Part shown: in pieces, positions 9,311 to 23,384 of the stretch
Numbering within the stretch: the stretch's first letter is position 1
How the letters are laid out: each line of letters begins with the position of its first letter
From: Bifidobacterium choladohabitans
GTDB taxonomy: Bacteria > Actinomycetota > Actinomycetes > Actinomycetales > Bifidobacteriaceae
Direction: 5' to 3'
Length of the DNA stretch: 64,000 nt
Assembly: GCF_016102005.1 (NCBI RefSeq)
Contig: NZ_JACFPL010000003.1
Location: 124,001-188,000, forward strand
Position numbers and translations under genes: made by a program
Notes under the pieces: model-generated
Told to the model about the DNA's origin: nothing
The model's database searches: none
The model's input: only the letters and a program-made list of their open reading frames with translations

Positions 9311-9727
9311 TCAGTAGCTGGCTGAGGTGGGCTCCTGGAAGCGGACTGTCAGCCCGCGGCCGTGGTGAAGGAACATCTCTGCGCCATGGCGGTCGACGTC
9401 GCGATGGGTGAAGAGCATACGGATGGCGAATGCCGTCTGGGCATCATCGGGCAGGTCCAGGAAGGCCTTATGGGCATCCCAGCCGTCGGCCGCGACAGCC
9501 TTGTTGGGTACGTAGGCATATCCATAGCCGTCCTCGTCCACGTAGCCCAGGAAAGGCAGGTCCCATGCCTGGTGGTAGCTCAACTGATCCTTGTAATCCT
9601 CGACCTTCTTGAGGGCCTCGTCGCTGATGCCGTATTTGCGGGCGACCTCGTTGGCCTTGGCGGTCTTCGCGGCGGCATCTTTTCCGAACATGGAAGTATC
9701 AACAACAATGACTGTATCGTCTGCCAT
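9311..9727 (-). CDS. Hypothetical protein, 138 residues
   Basis: I do not recognise a family. From ATG 9727 (AGAAAGGTCAGTC just upstream) the protein is 138 residues, starts MADDTVIVVDTSMFGKD, is mildly charged and has no signal peptide or membrane segment. It contains a predicted helical stretch (residues 17-45, KTAKANEVARKYGISDEALKK) and an aromatic segment DLPFLGYVDEDGYGYAYVP. The open frame extends upstream to 10009, but that part would run into the next gene and has unlike codon use. The gene follows the large surface protein on the same strand after a 236-base gap, so it may or may not be cotranscribed. Confidence 0.7.
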   Translation of the reverse strand: MADDTVIVVDTSMFGKDAAAKTAKANEVARKYGISDEALKKVEDYKDQLSYHQAWDLPFLGYVDEDGYGYAYVPNKAVAADGWDAHKAFLDLPDDAQTAFAIRMLFTHRDVDRHGAEMFLHHGRGLTVRFQEPTSASY

Positions 9728-9963
9728 GACTGACCTTTCTGTATGACGGCCTGCACGTGTGACAATCGACATCATGACCGTGCAGGGCCATGACCGTTCA
9801 GGTGACCGTCCATCGTCGACGGTGACCTCTGGATGCAAGATTCCTTCCACTTGCAAGAATACCAAATTTCGTCTGCGGATAGGGGCAGGGAACCGTGAGG
9901 TTCGCCATAGGCGGCTGTCATTAGTGAGAAACGTGTCCGACTGTGTTCGCATGCGGTAAACTA

Positions 9964-12900
9964 TCAGCCCAGGTCGGCCTCTCGATTCCTGCGATGCCGA
10001 AGCAAGCACATCAGCGCCAGGCCGAGGACGGCAGTGCCGAAAGTCAGCGCTGCAGGCATGACTGGGTCTGAGCCTGAGGCGGCTAGGGGCGGGGAATCCG
10101 TAGAGGACTTCGCCTGGCCATCAGAAGATTGGCTTCCCGGTGCCGTCTTTTGGCTATTGGAACCGGTTTGATCCGGTTTGCTGGGTGCACGATCGGACTC
10201 GCTCGGCTTGCTCGGTTCTACCGGCGGATTCGGCTTGTCATGCTCTCCGGAGTTGCCGGAGTTGCCAGGGTCGGCGGGGTTATCTGGTTGATCCGGCTTA
10301 TCAGGCTTGGCCTGGTAGGTGTTGGTGAAGACCGCCGTGTCTATCTTGCTGCCCTTGCTGTCGGTCCACTGCGCCTTGGCGGTACGGTGTAACCGAGCTG
10401 CATCGGTTGTCAAAGTGATGGTCAGGATTGCAGCGTTCTGATCATACGTCAGGCCAGGAATGGAGCCGGTTTCCTGGTGGATACGATACCTGTAGCTGCC
10501 ATCGCCGGGCAAATCATACACGTTGACGGGCACCTGGGTATTTTGGTTGTCGGCGTTGATGGTGATTTGGCTGGGCAACGCTGCGGACGGTGCGCCATCC
10601 AGGGGCTTGACATTCAACGCGAAGGAGTCTGTACCGAGCCAGTTCCTGCCTTGGATCCGTACTTCGACTCCGGCAGACACTTCATCGGTGTCCATCATTC
10701 CTGTCAGGCCACAGTTGTTGAAATCCAGGGATTGGCTGGCCGCGTCCACCATATCCTCGGCCTTCTGGAACTCAATATCGTTGATGACGGCGCCTTTCAT
10801 GGTTCCGTCCTCCAGAAAGTCGCTGGCTGAGGAATTTTCGCTCTGGGTGGCTGTGTCGGCCTTTTGGATTGTTGTAGTCAGGTGGGTCCAGTTCGTGTTC
10901 GGAGCGGGGTCGAAGCGCAGGTGGAATTTCCCTGCCGGTATATTGGTCAGTTCGTACTTGCCCTGGGAATCAGATTTTGTGCTCAGATCATCATGTGGGG
11001 TGACGACCGACTTGGCGGGCTTGTCGTCAGTATCGTTGAGCAGGGTCACTTTGACATCCTTAAGCAGAATATCTCCCGAGGAGCGGATGCCGTCCCCATT
11101 GACGTCGTACCATACGATGCCACTGATGGAACGCTGGACAACCATGGCCTGGGCAGGCATTTGGTTCAATGCATTGCCCCAGCGATTCCGATAACGGTCG
11201 CCGGAGGAGTTGTTTCCAGGGTTTATATGGAAGGTAATGTCATAGCGGAATTGGTTGGGCTGCCCATCGATGATGAAGGCCCAGGCGACCACGTTTTCAG
11301 GCATTTTCACTTCGCCACTTGTTGGGTTCAGGTCAGCCGCGTCCCAAGAGAGGTAATCCCGGGATTGTATGGAACTCGTGTCATTCACCCGCCATCGAGA
11401 ATCTGTGGTGTAGCGGATGGTGACTCCGCTCAGACCAGCCCCCGCCGAGGCTTTTATGCTCATATCGGCAAAAGTAGGTTCCCCGTGGAAGTCGGGTTTG
11501 CCGCTTGTCTGCTTGTACGGCATGATGTCGATGGCATAGTGATGCTGCTTGCCACTGCCTGGGGTGCTGCTCAGCATGTTGGTGAAGCCGATTGGTGCAC
11601 CGGCTTCATTGGTATCCTGTACGGCCGAAGTGGAAAGGCTGGTGGTGTTGGTCCGCCAGGCGTGGATGGTGAAGGAGTCGGCAGTCTTCAAGTATGTGTT
11701 GGGCTGGGACATATTGTATTTTGACTGGACTGTGGCAGAGGTCGTCAGGTCCTCGTTGGGACCGATGTCTTTGCCAGGGTCAGTCAGGTCGCCTAGGGAG
11801 GTGGAGAAGTGGATGACCCGGCTGTTGCCGTCCACAGGGATGTTGGTCAGTGTCCAGGACAGAGTAGTGATTCCGGTTGCGGAGTCCGTGCTCACTGATG
11901 GCTCACAGGCGGTTCCGCCCTCTATGTGGCCCATTTCAGGCGTGGCTTCCGTATATGTGCCGCCCAATCGGGCGCTGCCGGGGATGTAGTGGAGCTTTGC
12001 TGGTAGTTTGTCGGTGATGTAGAGTTCGGTTTGGGCGCCCTTGTTGGCTTGGGAAGCTGAACTGCCGGTGTTGATGGTTAGCCGCCAGTCAACGAACCGT
12101 TGATCGCTGTCTATGTCAAAGTATTCTTTGGGTCTGGAATTGGTGCTTGTTTGTGCTACGGCGTTGGAGATGGTGTTGGTTTCGCCGGCTACATAGAGGC
12201 TGTCCCCGTGTTCATTGCCGCCGGTGTCCCCGCCCAGGTAACCGTTCATTTGATCATAGCGGGCCTTGGTATAGCCGCCGACCGACGTGGCCAAGTCGGG
12301 AGATTTGATTTTGGCCAGATCATAGGGGTTCTGTTTCCTGGCCCAGTCCTCCCATTCCTGATCGCTTGAGTCCTCAGGGTTCAGCCCGGCCATAGCTGCT
12401 AATTGGCTGCGGGTGAAGGCGCGCGAAACCGATGTCAGCTGGGCTACCGAACCTACCTTGGCCTCGGGGAGGACGTTGATCACAAATCCGCCGAAGCCGA
12501 ATCGGGAATTCTCTTCGGCAAACCTGGAGGGCGCAGCGGTGCGCCCGCCCAGCAGTATGCCTATAACCGTGCCATGCTTCTTTGCTTCCTCCTGTGTGCT
12601 ATAGAAGTTCAGGTCCTCTATGTTGGCATTGGCCTGCTCAGTGTCGTTTTCCCAGTCCTTCCCGTCGGGTTTGGTGGCGTACATGACCAGGTCCAGCAAC
12701 GGGTTTTTATCGCTCGTTGTATCATTGTATTTGCCGTTCTGCCAGATGCCATTGCCCCAGGGAAGATCCAGGCCGTCGGAGTCCGGCAGCCCAACTACCT
12801 TTGGATCGATCTTGACCAAGGACATTCCCAGCAGTGGCAGATCGGCCTTGCTGGTTTTGAAGTTAAAGCCGGCCGTTACCCGCACTTTGGTCCCTGCGAC

Positions 12901-14748
12901 TGCTGAGTCGGTCCCCCGTAGATTGTCAGGAGCAGTCCACCATCCGCAATCCACGCCGTTATCGAAATAGTTAGACGCCGTCATGCAACTGTACTGGATG
13001 ATGTTGCTGATGCCTGCCTTCAATGTGCTGGAGCCTTGCGTGAAGATGACGTTGTGCCACATGTCATCGGATTGGTCGGTTTGGTTTGACGTGTCCGTGG
13101 GGCCAGAGGCAGGGGGCAAAGACTGGTTTGATAGCGATTTCGCACCCAGGTTGCCGTCGTCGACCTTGCTCTGCAGGCTCAGACCGGTCTGTCCATAGTA
13201 GTTGGCCACGTCCTTGCCGCCGACGGTGGAGGGGTTGAAGACATATAGGTAACCAGTGGAGATTTCGGCCACTTCCTGTCTCGTGCAGTCAGTCGAGGCC
13301 AGGGCAGGCGTGCACTTGGTGTCTCGTGCATAAGTGTGTCCCAGGTAGGGGAAGGGATCGTTGGTTTCATAGTCCTTCAAAGTCAGGTCCAGCCTGAGGC
13401 CCTGGCTGCTGCGCTGTTCAGCCACGGTGTATTGACCATTGCCTTGGACCCGATCCATCCCAGCCGTGCCACCCGTGGATCGGGCATAGCCATAGTTGCT
13501 GAGAGTGGGTCTCCAGCCCTGATCGCCGGTGTTGCGCCCGCTGTTGTTGAAGTCGCCGTCGATGGTGCCGATGTCCCAGAAGTAGGGTTGCAGATCCTCT
13601 ATTTTCGGGTAGGCATCTCCGCCAGCGGTCTGCCATAAATTGCTCAGCGACAGGGAAAAGGTTATGGGGCCAATGGGAGCCTCCAGACCCTTGAGACCCT
13701 TGGTCCGATCGGGCCAACGCATGTCAACGGCCCAGTTGAACTTGCTGATGATCCCCTTGCGCTTGCCCAACTCATGGTTGGGGTAATTGCTGGCGGCTGG
13801 GGTGTTGAAGTTGAAGGTTTGGTTGCCGGAGCCTTCATTGGTTCCGCCAGTGATTCGCAGGTTCAGATTGAGCTTGGCCGATACGGTGACCGGCTCGGAC
13901 GTGGCCGAAGCAGGATCGGTCTTGGTGGTGGTATCCGGAGCGCCCCAGGCCTGGATCTCGGGGGCGAATTTGCTGCCATTGGGCATGCTTCGGACCCGGA
14001 GGACCAAAGTGACGCTGGAGGATCCCGGAATAACGGTGGACAAATTCTCTGTGGCGGTGAGTAGCCGGTAAACGGTTAGCACCTGTGTCGGTTGACCGTC
14101 GATGGTCTCTGTAATTTGCTTTGGCTGGTATCCCGGCGTATTGTCCACCCAGCCCATGGAATCCACATCAAAGGTGACCCGATCCTCAGGCTGGCTCAGT
14201 TTGAATTGGAAGCCTATTCGGCCCCGGCGGTAGCTGGTTGTCTCGCTGCGGGTATTTACGGCAAAAGAGTAGGTGTAGGACAACTTATCGAAAGTGCGCA
14301 CTATGTCATTGTCCGCATCGTGGTCATTGCCGGGGTTGTTGTCCTTGTCGAAAGGAGCCGTGCCGGTGGAGCGTGAGGCCTGGGACAGGGTGGTGACCAC
14401 GGCGTCGTCGGTGTCCAGCATGTCCTTGATTGCCGATTTGGCGGTCGGCCTTCTGCTGGGTTGTATGGGCGCGGCCTGGTTCGGGCTGGTCGACTTCGAC
14501 TCCTGAGTGGTTCGAGCCGTCCCGGACGTGGCAGCGTCTAAGTGCCGAGCCGAGGTTCGGGTCGACGTGGACGACGCCTGGTTTGTCGCAGTAGCTTGCC
14601 GTGTATGTGTCGTTGCAGATGTTGATGTGGATGTGGTGGTCTGGGCATCCGCTTTCTGTCCACTGTCGGCTATGGCCATAGTGGGTATCAACATGGCCAT
14701 AGCCATCAGGCCGGCCAGGATTTTTCCGCTCAAATTACCCTTTGCCAC
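9964..14748 (-). CDS. Large secreted, wall-anchored surface protein (adhesin/pilin-like)
   Basis: The 1594-residue protein starts at a GTG (AAAAGGAG four bases upstream). It has a classic signal peptide (ILAGLMAMAMLIPTMAIA, residues 10-27), a Thr/Ser-rich linker (35-120), and a very long beta-rich ectodomain with no obvious enzyme motif. An SdrD-B/CNA-B-like repeat near 1200-1285 includes GIVWYDVNGDGIRSSGD. A pilin isopeptide-linker-like domain (about 1330-1425) ends TAVFTNTYQ. A Pro/Asp/Lys stalk and a C-terminal anchor follow. The anchor reads LAASGSD in place of LPxTG, then a membrane helix and the positive tail RHRRNRE. It probably acts as an adhesin or shaft at the cell surface. It is monocistronic or heads the 9311 gene. 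Confidence 0.88.
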   Translation of the reverse strand: MAKGNLSGKILAGLMAMAMLIPTMAIADSGQKADAQTTTSTSTSATTHTRQATATNQASSTSTRTSARHLDAATSGTARTTQESKSTSPNQAAPIQPSRRPTAKSAIKDMLDTDDAVVTTLSQASRSTGTAPFDKDNNPGNDHDADNDIVRTFDKLSYTYSFAVNTRSETTSYRRGRIGFQFKLSQPEDRVTFDVDSMGWVDNTPGYQPKQITETIDGQPTQVLTVYRLLTATENLSTVIPGSSSVTLVLRVRSMPNGSKFAPEIQAWGAPDTTTKTDPASATSEPVTVSAKLNLNLRITGGTNEGSGNQTFNFNTPAASNYPNHELGKRKGIISKFNWAVDMRWPDRTKGLKGLEAPIGPITFSLSLSNLWQTAGGDAYPKIEDLQPYFWDIGTIDGDFNNSGRNTGDQGWRPTLSNYGYARSTGGTAGMDRVQGNGQYTVAEQRSSQGLRLDLTLKDYETNDPFPYLGHTYARDTKCTPALASTDCTRQEVAEISTGYLYVFNPSTVGGKDVANYYGQTGLSLQSKVDDGNLGAKSLSNQSLPPASGPTDTSNQTDQSDDMWHNVIFTQGSSTLKAGISNIIQYSCMTASNYFDNGVDCGWWTAPDNLRGTDSAVAGTKVRVTAGFNFKTSKADLPLLGMSLVKIDPKVVGLPDSDGLDLPWGNGIWQNGKYNDTTSDKNPLLDLVMYATKPDGKDWENDTEQANANIEDLNFYSTQEEAKKHGTVIGILLGGRTAAPSRFAEENSRFGFGGFVINVLPEAKVGSVAQLTSVSRAFTRSQLAAMAGLNPEDSSDQEWEDWARKQNPYDLAKIKSPDLATSVGGYTKARYDQMNGYLGGDTGGNEHGDSLYVAGETNTISNAVAQTSTNSRPKEYFDIDSDQRFVDWRLTINTGSSASQANKGAQTELYITDKLPAKLHYIPGSARLGGTYTEATPEMGHIEGGTACEPSVSTDSATGITTLSWTLTNIPVDGNSRVIHFSTSLGDLTDPGKDIGPNEDLTTSATVQSKYNMSQPNTYLKTADSFTIHAWRTNTTSLSTSAVQDTNEAGAPIGFTNMLSSTPGSGKQHHYAIDIMPYKQTSGKPDFHGEPTFADMSIKASAGAGLSGVTIRYTTDSRWRVNDTSSIQSRDYLSWDAADLNPTSGEVKMPENVVAWAFIIDGQPNQFRYDITFHINPGNNSSGDRYRNRWGNALNQMPAQAMVVQRSISGIVWYDVNGDGIRSSGDILLKDVKVTLLNDTDDKPAKSVVTPHDDLSTKSDSQGKYELTNIPAGKFHLRFDPAPNTNWTHLTTTIQKADTATQSENSSASDFLEDGTMKGAVINDIEFQKAEDMVDAASQSLDFNNCGLTGMMDTDEVSAGVEVRIQGRNWLGTDSFALNVKPLDGAPSAALPSQITINADNQNTQVPVNVYDLPGDGSYRYRIHQETGSIPGLTYDQNAAILTITLTTDAARLHRTAKAQWTDSKGSKIDTAVFTNTYQAKPDKPDQPDNPADPGNSGNSGEHDKPNPPVEPSKPSESDRAPSKPDQTGSNSQKTAPGSQSSDGQAKSSTDSPPLAASGSDPVMPAALTFGTAVLGLALMCLLRHRRNREADLG

Positions 14749-14952
14749 GTTTCTCCTTTTGAGCGCCGACGACCGCTTGGGGCGTCGGGCCGGGCATCCC
14801 CTTCAGGTCATCCGGTCGACTGTCTACGATGGTTCTCGAGTCATTCGATGTTTATGATATGGAACAGTATACAAAGTCATTGGCTATGATTGCGCTATTG
14901 CTGTGCACCTCCGGAGAAAAGGGTCAACTATGCATACAGCAGGGAGGCCCGC

Positions 14953-16203
14953 ATGAGCCAACGGAATCATCGTGACCTCTCGGTGGCCGATTTTCCGGGT
15001 CACGGAATGCGCGAGCGGTCGGCTGTCTACGGGTTCTTCATCATCATGGGTATCGGTACTTCGGCCTGGATTTCTCGACTGCCGACAGTCAAGGCCAGCC
15101 TCGGTCTGCAACCTTCGGGCCTGGCTCTGATGACCATCCTGGGCGGCTGCGGTGCTCTTGTCGGGATGCTGGTCTCAGGGGTTCTGACCGATCGGCTGGG
15201 CGTGCGGCGGGCCATGCTGCTGGCAGCGTCCACCTGGTGCCTGGGCATGGTAATCGCGGCACTGGCCGTCACTTTGCGTTCGGTGCCTGGAGTGGTTTTA
15301 GGGCTGCTCTTCAATTCGGCGGGAATCAGCCTTTGGGGAACGGTCAACACCGTCGAGGCCGGTGCGGTGGAGCGCTTCTCCTCTCGGTCCATAATGCCGC
15401 GCTTCCATGCCTCATACAGCCTGGGCATGTTTCTTGCTTTGGGATTGGGCTCGCTCCTGTCTCATCTGGGTGTGGCCATAGGCGCGCACCTGGCGGTCAA
15501 TGCGTTGGTCAGCCTGGCTCTGGTGGTCGCCTGCGTTCGGCTCTGCCCGGCTCAGCCTTTAGGGGATTACAAGGGTGGCGCTGACGACGAACGCTCGGAT
15601 CGGCAGGAGGGGGAAGGGCGATCGTCCGCCTTCGGCAAGCAGTTGGCGGCCTGGGGCGATGCCCTGGTTCTCATACTTGCCCTGATCAACGTGGCCCTGG
15701 AGGCGAGCGAGGGTGCCGTCAACGACTGGAGCGGGATTGGCCTGGTCGATGCCTTCGGCGTCCCTGAGTCTCAAGCCGGTCTTGCTCCCACCATCTTCGC
15801 TGCGGCCATGATCGTTTCAAGGTTGTTGGGGACGCATCTGGTCGAGCGATTGGGGAACATGCGCTCGTTGGTCCTGACCCTTCTGGTCTCGGCTCTGGGC
15901 ATCCTGGTCTACGCTCTTTCGCCCTCTTTTGTGTTGAGCCTTGTGGGCACTGGGATCTGGGGGGTCGGAGCTGCTTTGGGCGTGCCAATCGTCACCACTT
16001 TGGCAACCAGGGATCCAGCCATGGCGGCCCAGCGTGCTTCGGTCATTTCCACTGCCTACTACGGGGTCTCCTGGATTATTCCTCCGGCAATCGGATTTCT
16101 GGCCGACCATACTGGTGTCCGGCCGGCGCTGCTACCTTTGGCGCTCTTGCTGGCGGCGGTTTCCCTCTTGGTGCCCACGGTATCCAGGCTCACTCGGGAA
16201 TAA
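14953..16203 (+). CDS. MFS transporter, YbjJ-like
   Basis: A 12-helix major facilitator of 416 residues. The opening GFFIIMGIGTSAWISRLPTV and the loop SGVLTDRLGVRRAML resemble the YbjJ/FucP-like branch of MFS permeases. The substrate is unknown. The ATG at 14953 is preceded by AGGGAGG with suitable spacing and is preferred over the frame's first ATG at 14890, which would add 21 residues unlike a membrane protein start. It is divergent from the surface-protein gene. The 204-base gap between them must hold both promoters, but I could not assign clear -35/-10 pairs. Confidence 0.85.
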   Translation: MSQRNHRDLSVADFPGHGMRERSAVYGFFIIMGIGTSAWISRLPTVKASLGLQPSGLALMTILGGCGALVGMLVSGVLTDRLGVRRAMLLAASTWCLGMVIAALAVTLRSVPGVVLGLLFNSAGISLWGTVNTVEAGAVERFSSRSIMPRFHASYSLGMFLALGLGSLLSHLGVAIGAHLAVNALVSLALVVACVRLCPAQPLGDYKGGADDERSDRQEGEGRSSAFGKQLAAWGDALVLILALINVALEASEGAVNDWSGIGLVDAFGVPESQAGLAPTIFAAAMIVSRLLGTHLVERLGNMRSLVLTLLVSALGILVYALSPSFVLSLVGTGIWGVGAALGVPIVTTLATRDPAMAAQRASVISTAYYGVSWIIPPAIGFLADHTGVRPALLPLALLLAAVSLLVPTVSRLTRE

Positions 16204-16360
16204 CGCCCTTCGGTTGGCAAATCTCCTTCAACCGGTTGTCGGGTGAAGTACGGTCTTTGGGCAGATACTCGGATTCAAACAGCCGTTCCCAAATATTGCC
16301 GTACACGTCAGTGAATTGTGTGGCCACAGTAGTCAGCCGACAGCGGTCCTGAGTATCGCC

Positions 16361-16726
16361 TTAGGTCAGATGGATGCCTTTCCCTGCCAGGTTCTCCAAG
16401 CACTCCTGCAGATAGGCGGCATCGTGCTCGGGATAGATGGGGTTCGTCAACGGCACGGCAGTCAAATCCTTGTATGGCGGGCAGTGCCTGCCGCGGTAAA
16501 GCGGATCATACCAGGCAGGATCAGGATGGTAGCCGCGCTCGCGCATCGTTGCCATGACCAGCAGATGAAATTGAAAGAGCTTGTATGGGCAGTGGCGGAA
16601 GACATAGTCAACGGTGGCATGCCGCCGACCCCAGCCCAGGCCCCGCAGTGCGGTGATCTCCCGATGCTGGCCCAGCAGCTGCTGTCTGGGAAGCAGCCGG
16701 ATCAGATCCTGATGCCACAGTCGCAT
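16361..16726 (-). CDS. Pyrimidine dimer DNA glycosylase-like protein (TIGR02328/DenV-like)
   Basis: The 121-residue protein starts MRLWHQDLIRLLPRQQLLGQ. This is the conserved N-terminus of a family related to phage T4 endonuclease V, a pyrimidine-dimer glycosylase. Further conserved pieces are ALRGLGWGRRHATVDYVF and the C-terminal IYPEHD. Whether bacterial members cut UV dimers has rarely been tested. The protein is complete for the family. It is convergent with the YbjJ-like MFS gene and separate from the SDR gene, with a hairpin in between. Confidence 0.85.
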   Translation of the reverse strand: MRLWHQDLIRLLPRQQLLGQHREITALRGLGWGRRHATVDYVFRHCPYKLFQFHLLVMATMRERGYHPDPAWYDPLYRGRHCPPYKDLTAVPLTNPIYPEHDAAYLQECLENLAGKGIHLT

Positions 16727-16753
16727 GATGCCCCCTCGTTGTGGCCATAAGTG

Positions 16754-16832
16754 AACCCCTCCTTCAGACTAGCTGCTTGCACCACTGTGAAGCGGACTGG
16801 CGGAAGAAGGGGTTGGGGCAGTTCCCTACTGC
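16754..16832 (-). terminator. Candidate hairpins after the lnp/SDR operon
   Basis: An imperfect 12-base inverted repeat (16754-16765 with 16803-16814, one mismatch) and a smaller GCAGT/ACTGC hairpin (16818-16832) lie directly downstream of the SDR stop. No strong T-run follows, so termination efficiency is uncertain. Confidence 0.4.
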
Positions 16833-16838
16833 AATTAC

Positions 16839-17579
16839 TTACTGGGCGATGAATCCACCGTCCACAACGAATTCGGCACCCAGCGCGAACTTGGATTCGT
16901 CGCTGGCCAGATAGATGCAGATCTCGCCGATGTCCCGGGGCTCGCCGATATGGCCCAGGGGCGTCAGCTTGCTCATCCTGTCTTCAAGGCTCTGGCTGAT
17001 CAGAGGGGTCTTGATGAATCCAGGATGGACCGAGTTGACGCGAACGCCGTAACCGTTGTTGGCGGAATCCAGGGCGGCGGACTTGGTCAGCAGCCTGGTG
17101 CCGCCCTTGCTGGCGTTGTAGGCTCCGGCCCGGCTCAGGCCCACGAAGCCCTCGATGGAGGAGATGTTGATGATTGATCCGCCACGGCCCTTCATGACCC
17201 GCATGCCATGCTTGGTGCCCAGGAAGGTCCCGTTCAGGTTGATGGCGATGATCTTCTTCCAGTCATCGTAGCTTTCCTCGTCCATGGTGACGCCTTTGTC
17301 GCCGACACCGGCATTGTTGACCACGGTGGTCAGCTGGCCCAGCTCCTTCTCAACGGTGTCGATGGTGGAGACCCACTGGTCCTCATCGGTCACGTCCAGG
17401 GTGTGGAAGACGACCTGCCCGGGGTGCTCCTGCATAAAGCTGCGGGAGGCATCGCTCTCCTTGATGTCGGTAAGGGCCACCTTGGCTCCCTCACGGACGA
17501 AGCATTCGGCTATGCCCACGCCCATACCGCCGGTTCCTCCGGTGATGATGGCTACCTTGCCTTGTAGACGATCAGTCAT
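16839..17579 (-). CDS. Short-chain dehydrogenase, (R)-specific alcohol dehydrogenase-like
   Basis: The 246-residue SDR closely resembles Lactobacillus (R)-alcohol dehydrogenases: GKVAIITGGTGGMGVGIA at the nucleotide-binding turn, NNAG, the SSIEGFVG stretch with the catalytic Ser, Y-N-A-S-K, and the ending SKFALGAEFVVDGGFIAQ. The residue closing the second beta strand is Asp38 (KVALTD), which favours NAD(H) over NADP(H). ATG 17579 (AAAGGAG five bases away) is preferred over the overlapping GTG at 17585. It lies 59 bases after lnpC, with a small CCATCC/GGATGG hairpin (17613-17628) in the gap. Its substrate is unknown. Other bifidobacteria often carry the epimerase lnpD downstream of lnpC. Confidence 0.88.
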   Translation of the reverse strand: MTDRLQGKVAIITGGTGGMGVGIAECFVREGAKVALTDIKESDASRSFMQEHPGQVVFHTLDVTDEDQWVSTIDTVEKELGQLTTVVNNAGVGDKGVTMDEESYDDWKKIIAINLNGTFLGTKHGMRVMKGRGGSIINISSIEGFVGLSRAGAYNASKGGTRLLTKSAALDSANNGYGVRVNSVHPGFIKTPLISQSLEDRMSKLTPLGHIGEPRDIGEICIYLASDESKFALGAEFVVDGGFIAQ

Positions 17580-17638
17580 ATCCACTCCTTTATAGAGATG
17601 TGCTGCCGTATTCCATCCTATGGGATGGCATGCCCACG

Positions 17639-22429
<4,791 letters not shown>

Positions 22430-22478
22430 ATGTCAGCATGCTCCTTCGCAGATGTATGGGTTGGTCGGTGGATGAGCT

Positions 22479-23384
22479 TCAGCCCTTGACGGCTCCGGCG
22501 GCGAGACCGGCCTGCCAGAACCGCTGCAGGCATAGGAAGAGGATGATGACCGGCAGCACGCCCAGCAGGGCCCCCATCATCAGGGCGCCTCTGTCGTTGA
22601 ATGTGGGCAGGGAGACCATGCCATACAGACCCAGGGTCACCGGGTAGAGCCCTTCGCCGGAGAGCATCATCAGTGGCAGCAGGAAGTTGTTCCAGGTGGC
22701 CACGAACAGGAAGAGGAAAATGGTCACCATGGCCGGCGCCAGCAGCCTGAGGACAATGGTGAAGAAGATGCGCGCCTCGCCGGCTCCGTCGATTCTGGCT
22801 GCTTCCAGCAGTTCCGTGGGCACCGAACTCTGCGCATATACCCTTCCTAGGAAGAATCCGAAGGGCGAGACCGAGCAGGGAATGATGATGGACAGCATGG
22901 TGTTGTCCAAATGAAGGGCCTGGAAGATGGAGTACTGGGGAATGGTCATCAGCGCGGCAGGCATGAGCAGGGATGCCATGACGACGGCCATTGCTATGCC
23001 CTTCCCGCGGAAGTTGAATTTAGCTGTTCCATAGCCTGCCATGACCGAGACGATGGTTCCGATCACCGCGGATACGCCTGAGTAGATCAACGAATTGGCA
23101 ACCCACTGCCAGAATCTGGCATGTGTCCAGCCCAGCAGCTTGCTGTAATTGGTGGCTATGGCGCCGGGCAGGTCTTTGAGGCTCGATGCGAACCAGATGC
23201 CATTGCTGCCGATCAGCTGGGAAGGCGACTTGGTAGAGGCGATGACAGCCCAGTAGATGGGGAAGAGGAAGTAGATCAAGGTGATGATCAGGACGGCCAC
23301 GGTGATGATCTTGGCCAGGTGGGAGGGGCGCATGGAACGTGGCAGTTCCTGGGTGGACCCGCTTCTTGTGTGAAAGATGCGCAT
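22479..23384 (-). CDS. Sugar ABC transporter permease (MalG-type)
   Basis: A 301-residue inner-membrane component with about six helices and the ATPase-docking EAA loop LLEAARIDGAGEARIFFTIV. By position it forms the GNB/LNB importer channel with the next permease (GltC in bifidobacterial naming). Its ATG shares one base with the preceding gene's stop (TAATG). No ATPase gene is present in the cluster. Bifidobacterial CUT1 importers commonly borrow a shared MsmK-like ATPase, which is the likely arrangement here. The N-terminal 20 residues are cytoplasmic and basic. Confidence 0.92.
   Translation of the reverse strand: MRIFHTRSGSTQELPRSMRPSHLAKIITVAVLIITLIYFLFPIYWAVIASTKSPSQLIGSNGIWFASSLKDLPGAIATNYSKLLGWTHARFWQWVANSLIYSGVSAVIGTIVSVMAGYGTAKFNFRGKGIAMAVVMASLLMPAALMTIPQYSIFQALHLDNTMLSIIIPCSVSPFGFFLGRVYAQSSVPTELLEAARIDGAGEARIFFTIVLRLLAPAMVTIFLFLFVATWNNFLLPLMMLSGEGLYPVTLGLYGMVSLPTFNDRGALMMGALLGVLPVIILFLCLQRFWQAGLAAGAVKG

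Noticed and set aside
9728-10009. N-terminal extension of the 138-residue hypothetical protein
   Set aside because: It overlaps the end of the surface protein gene, while ATG 9727 has a good ribosome-binding site.
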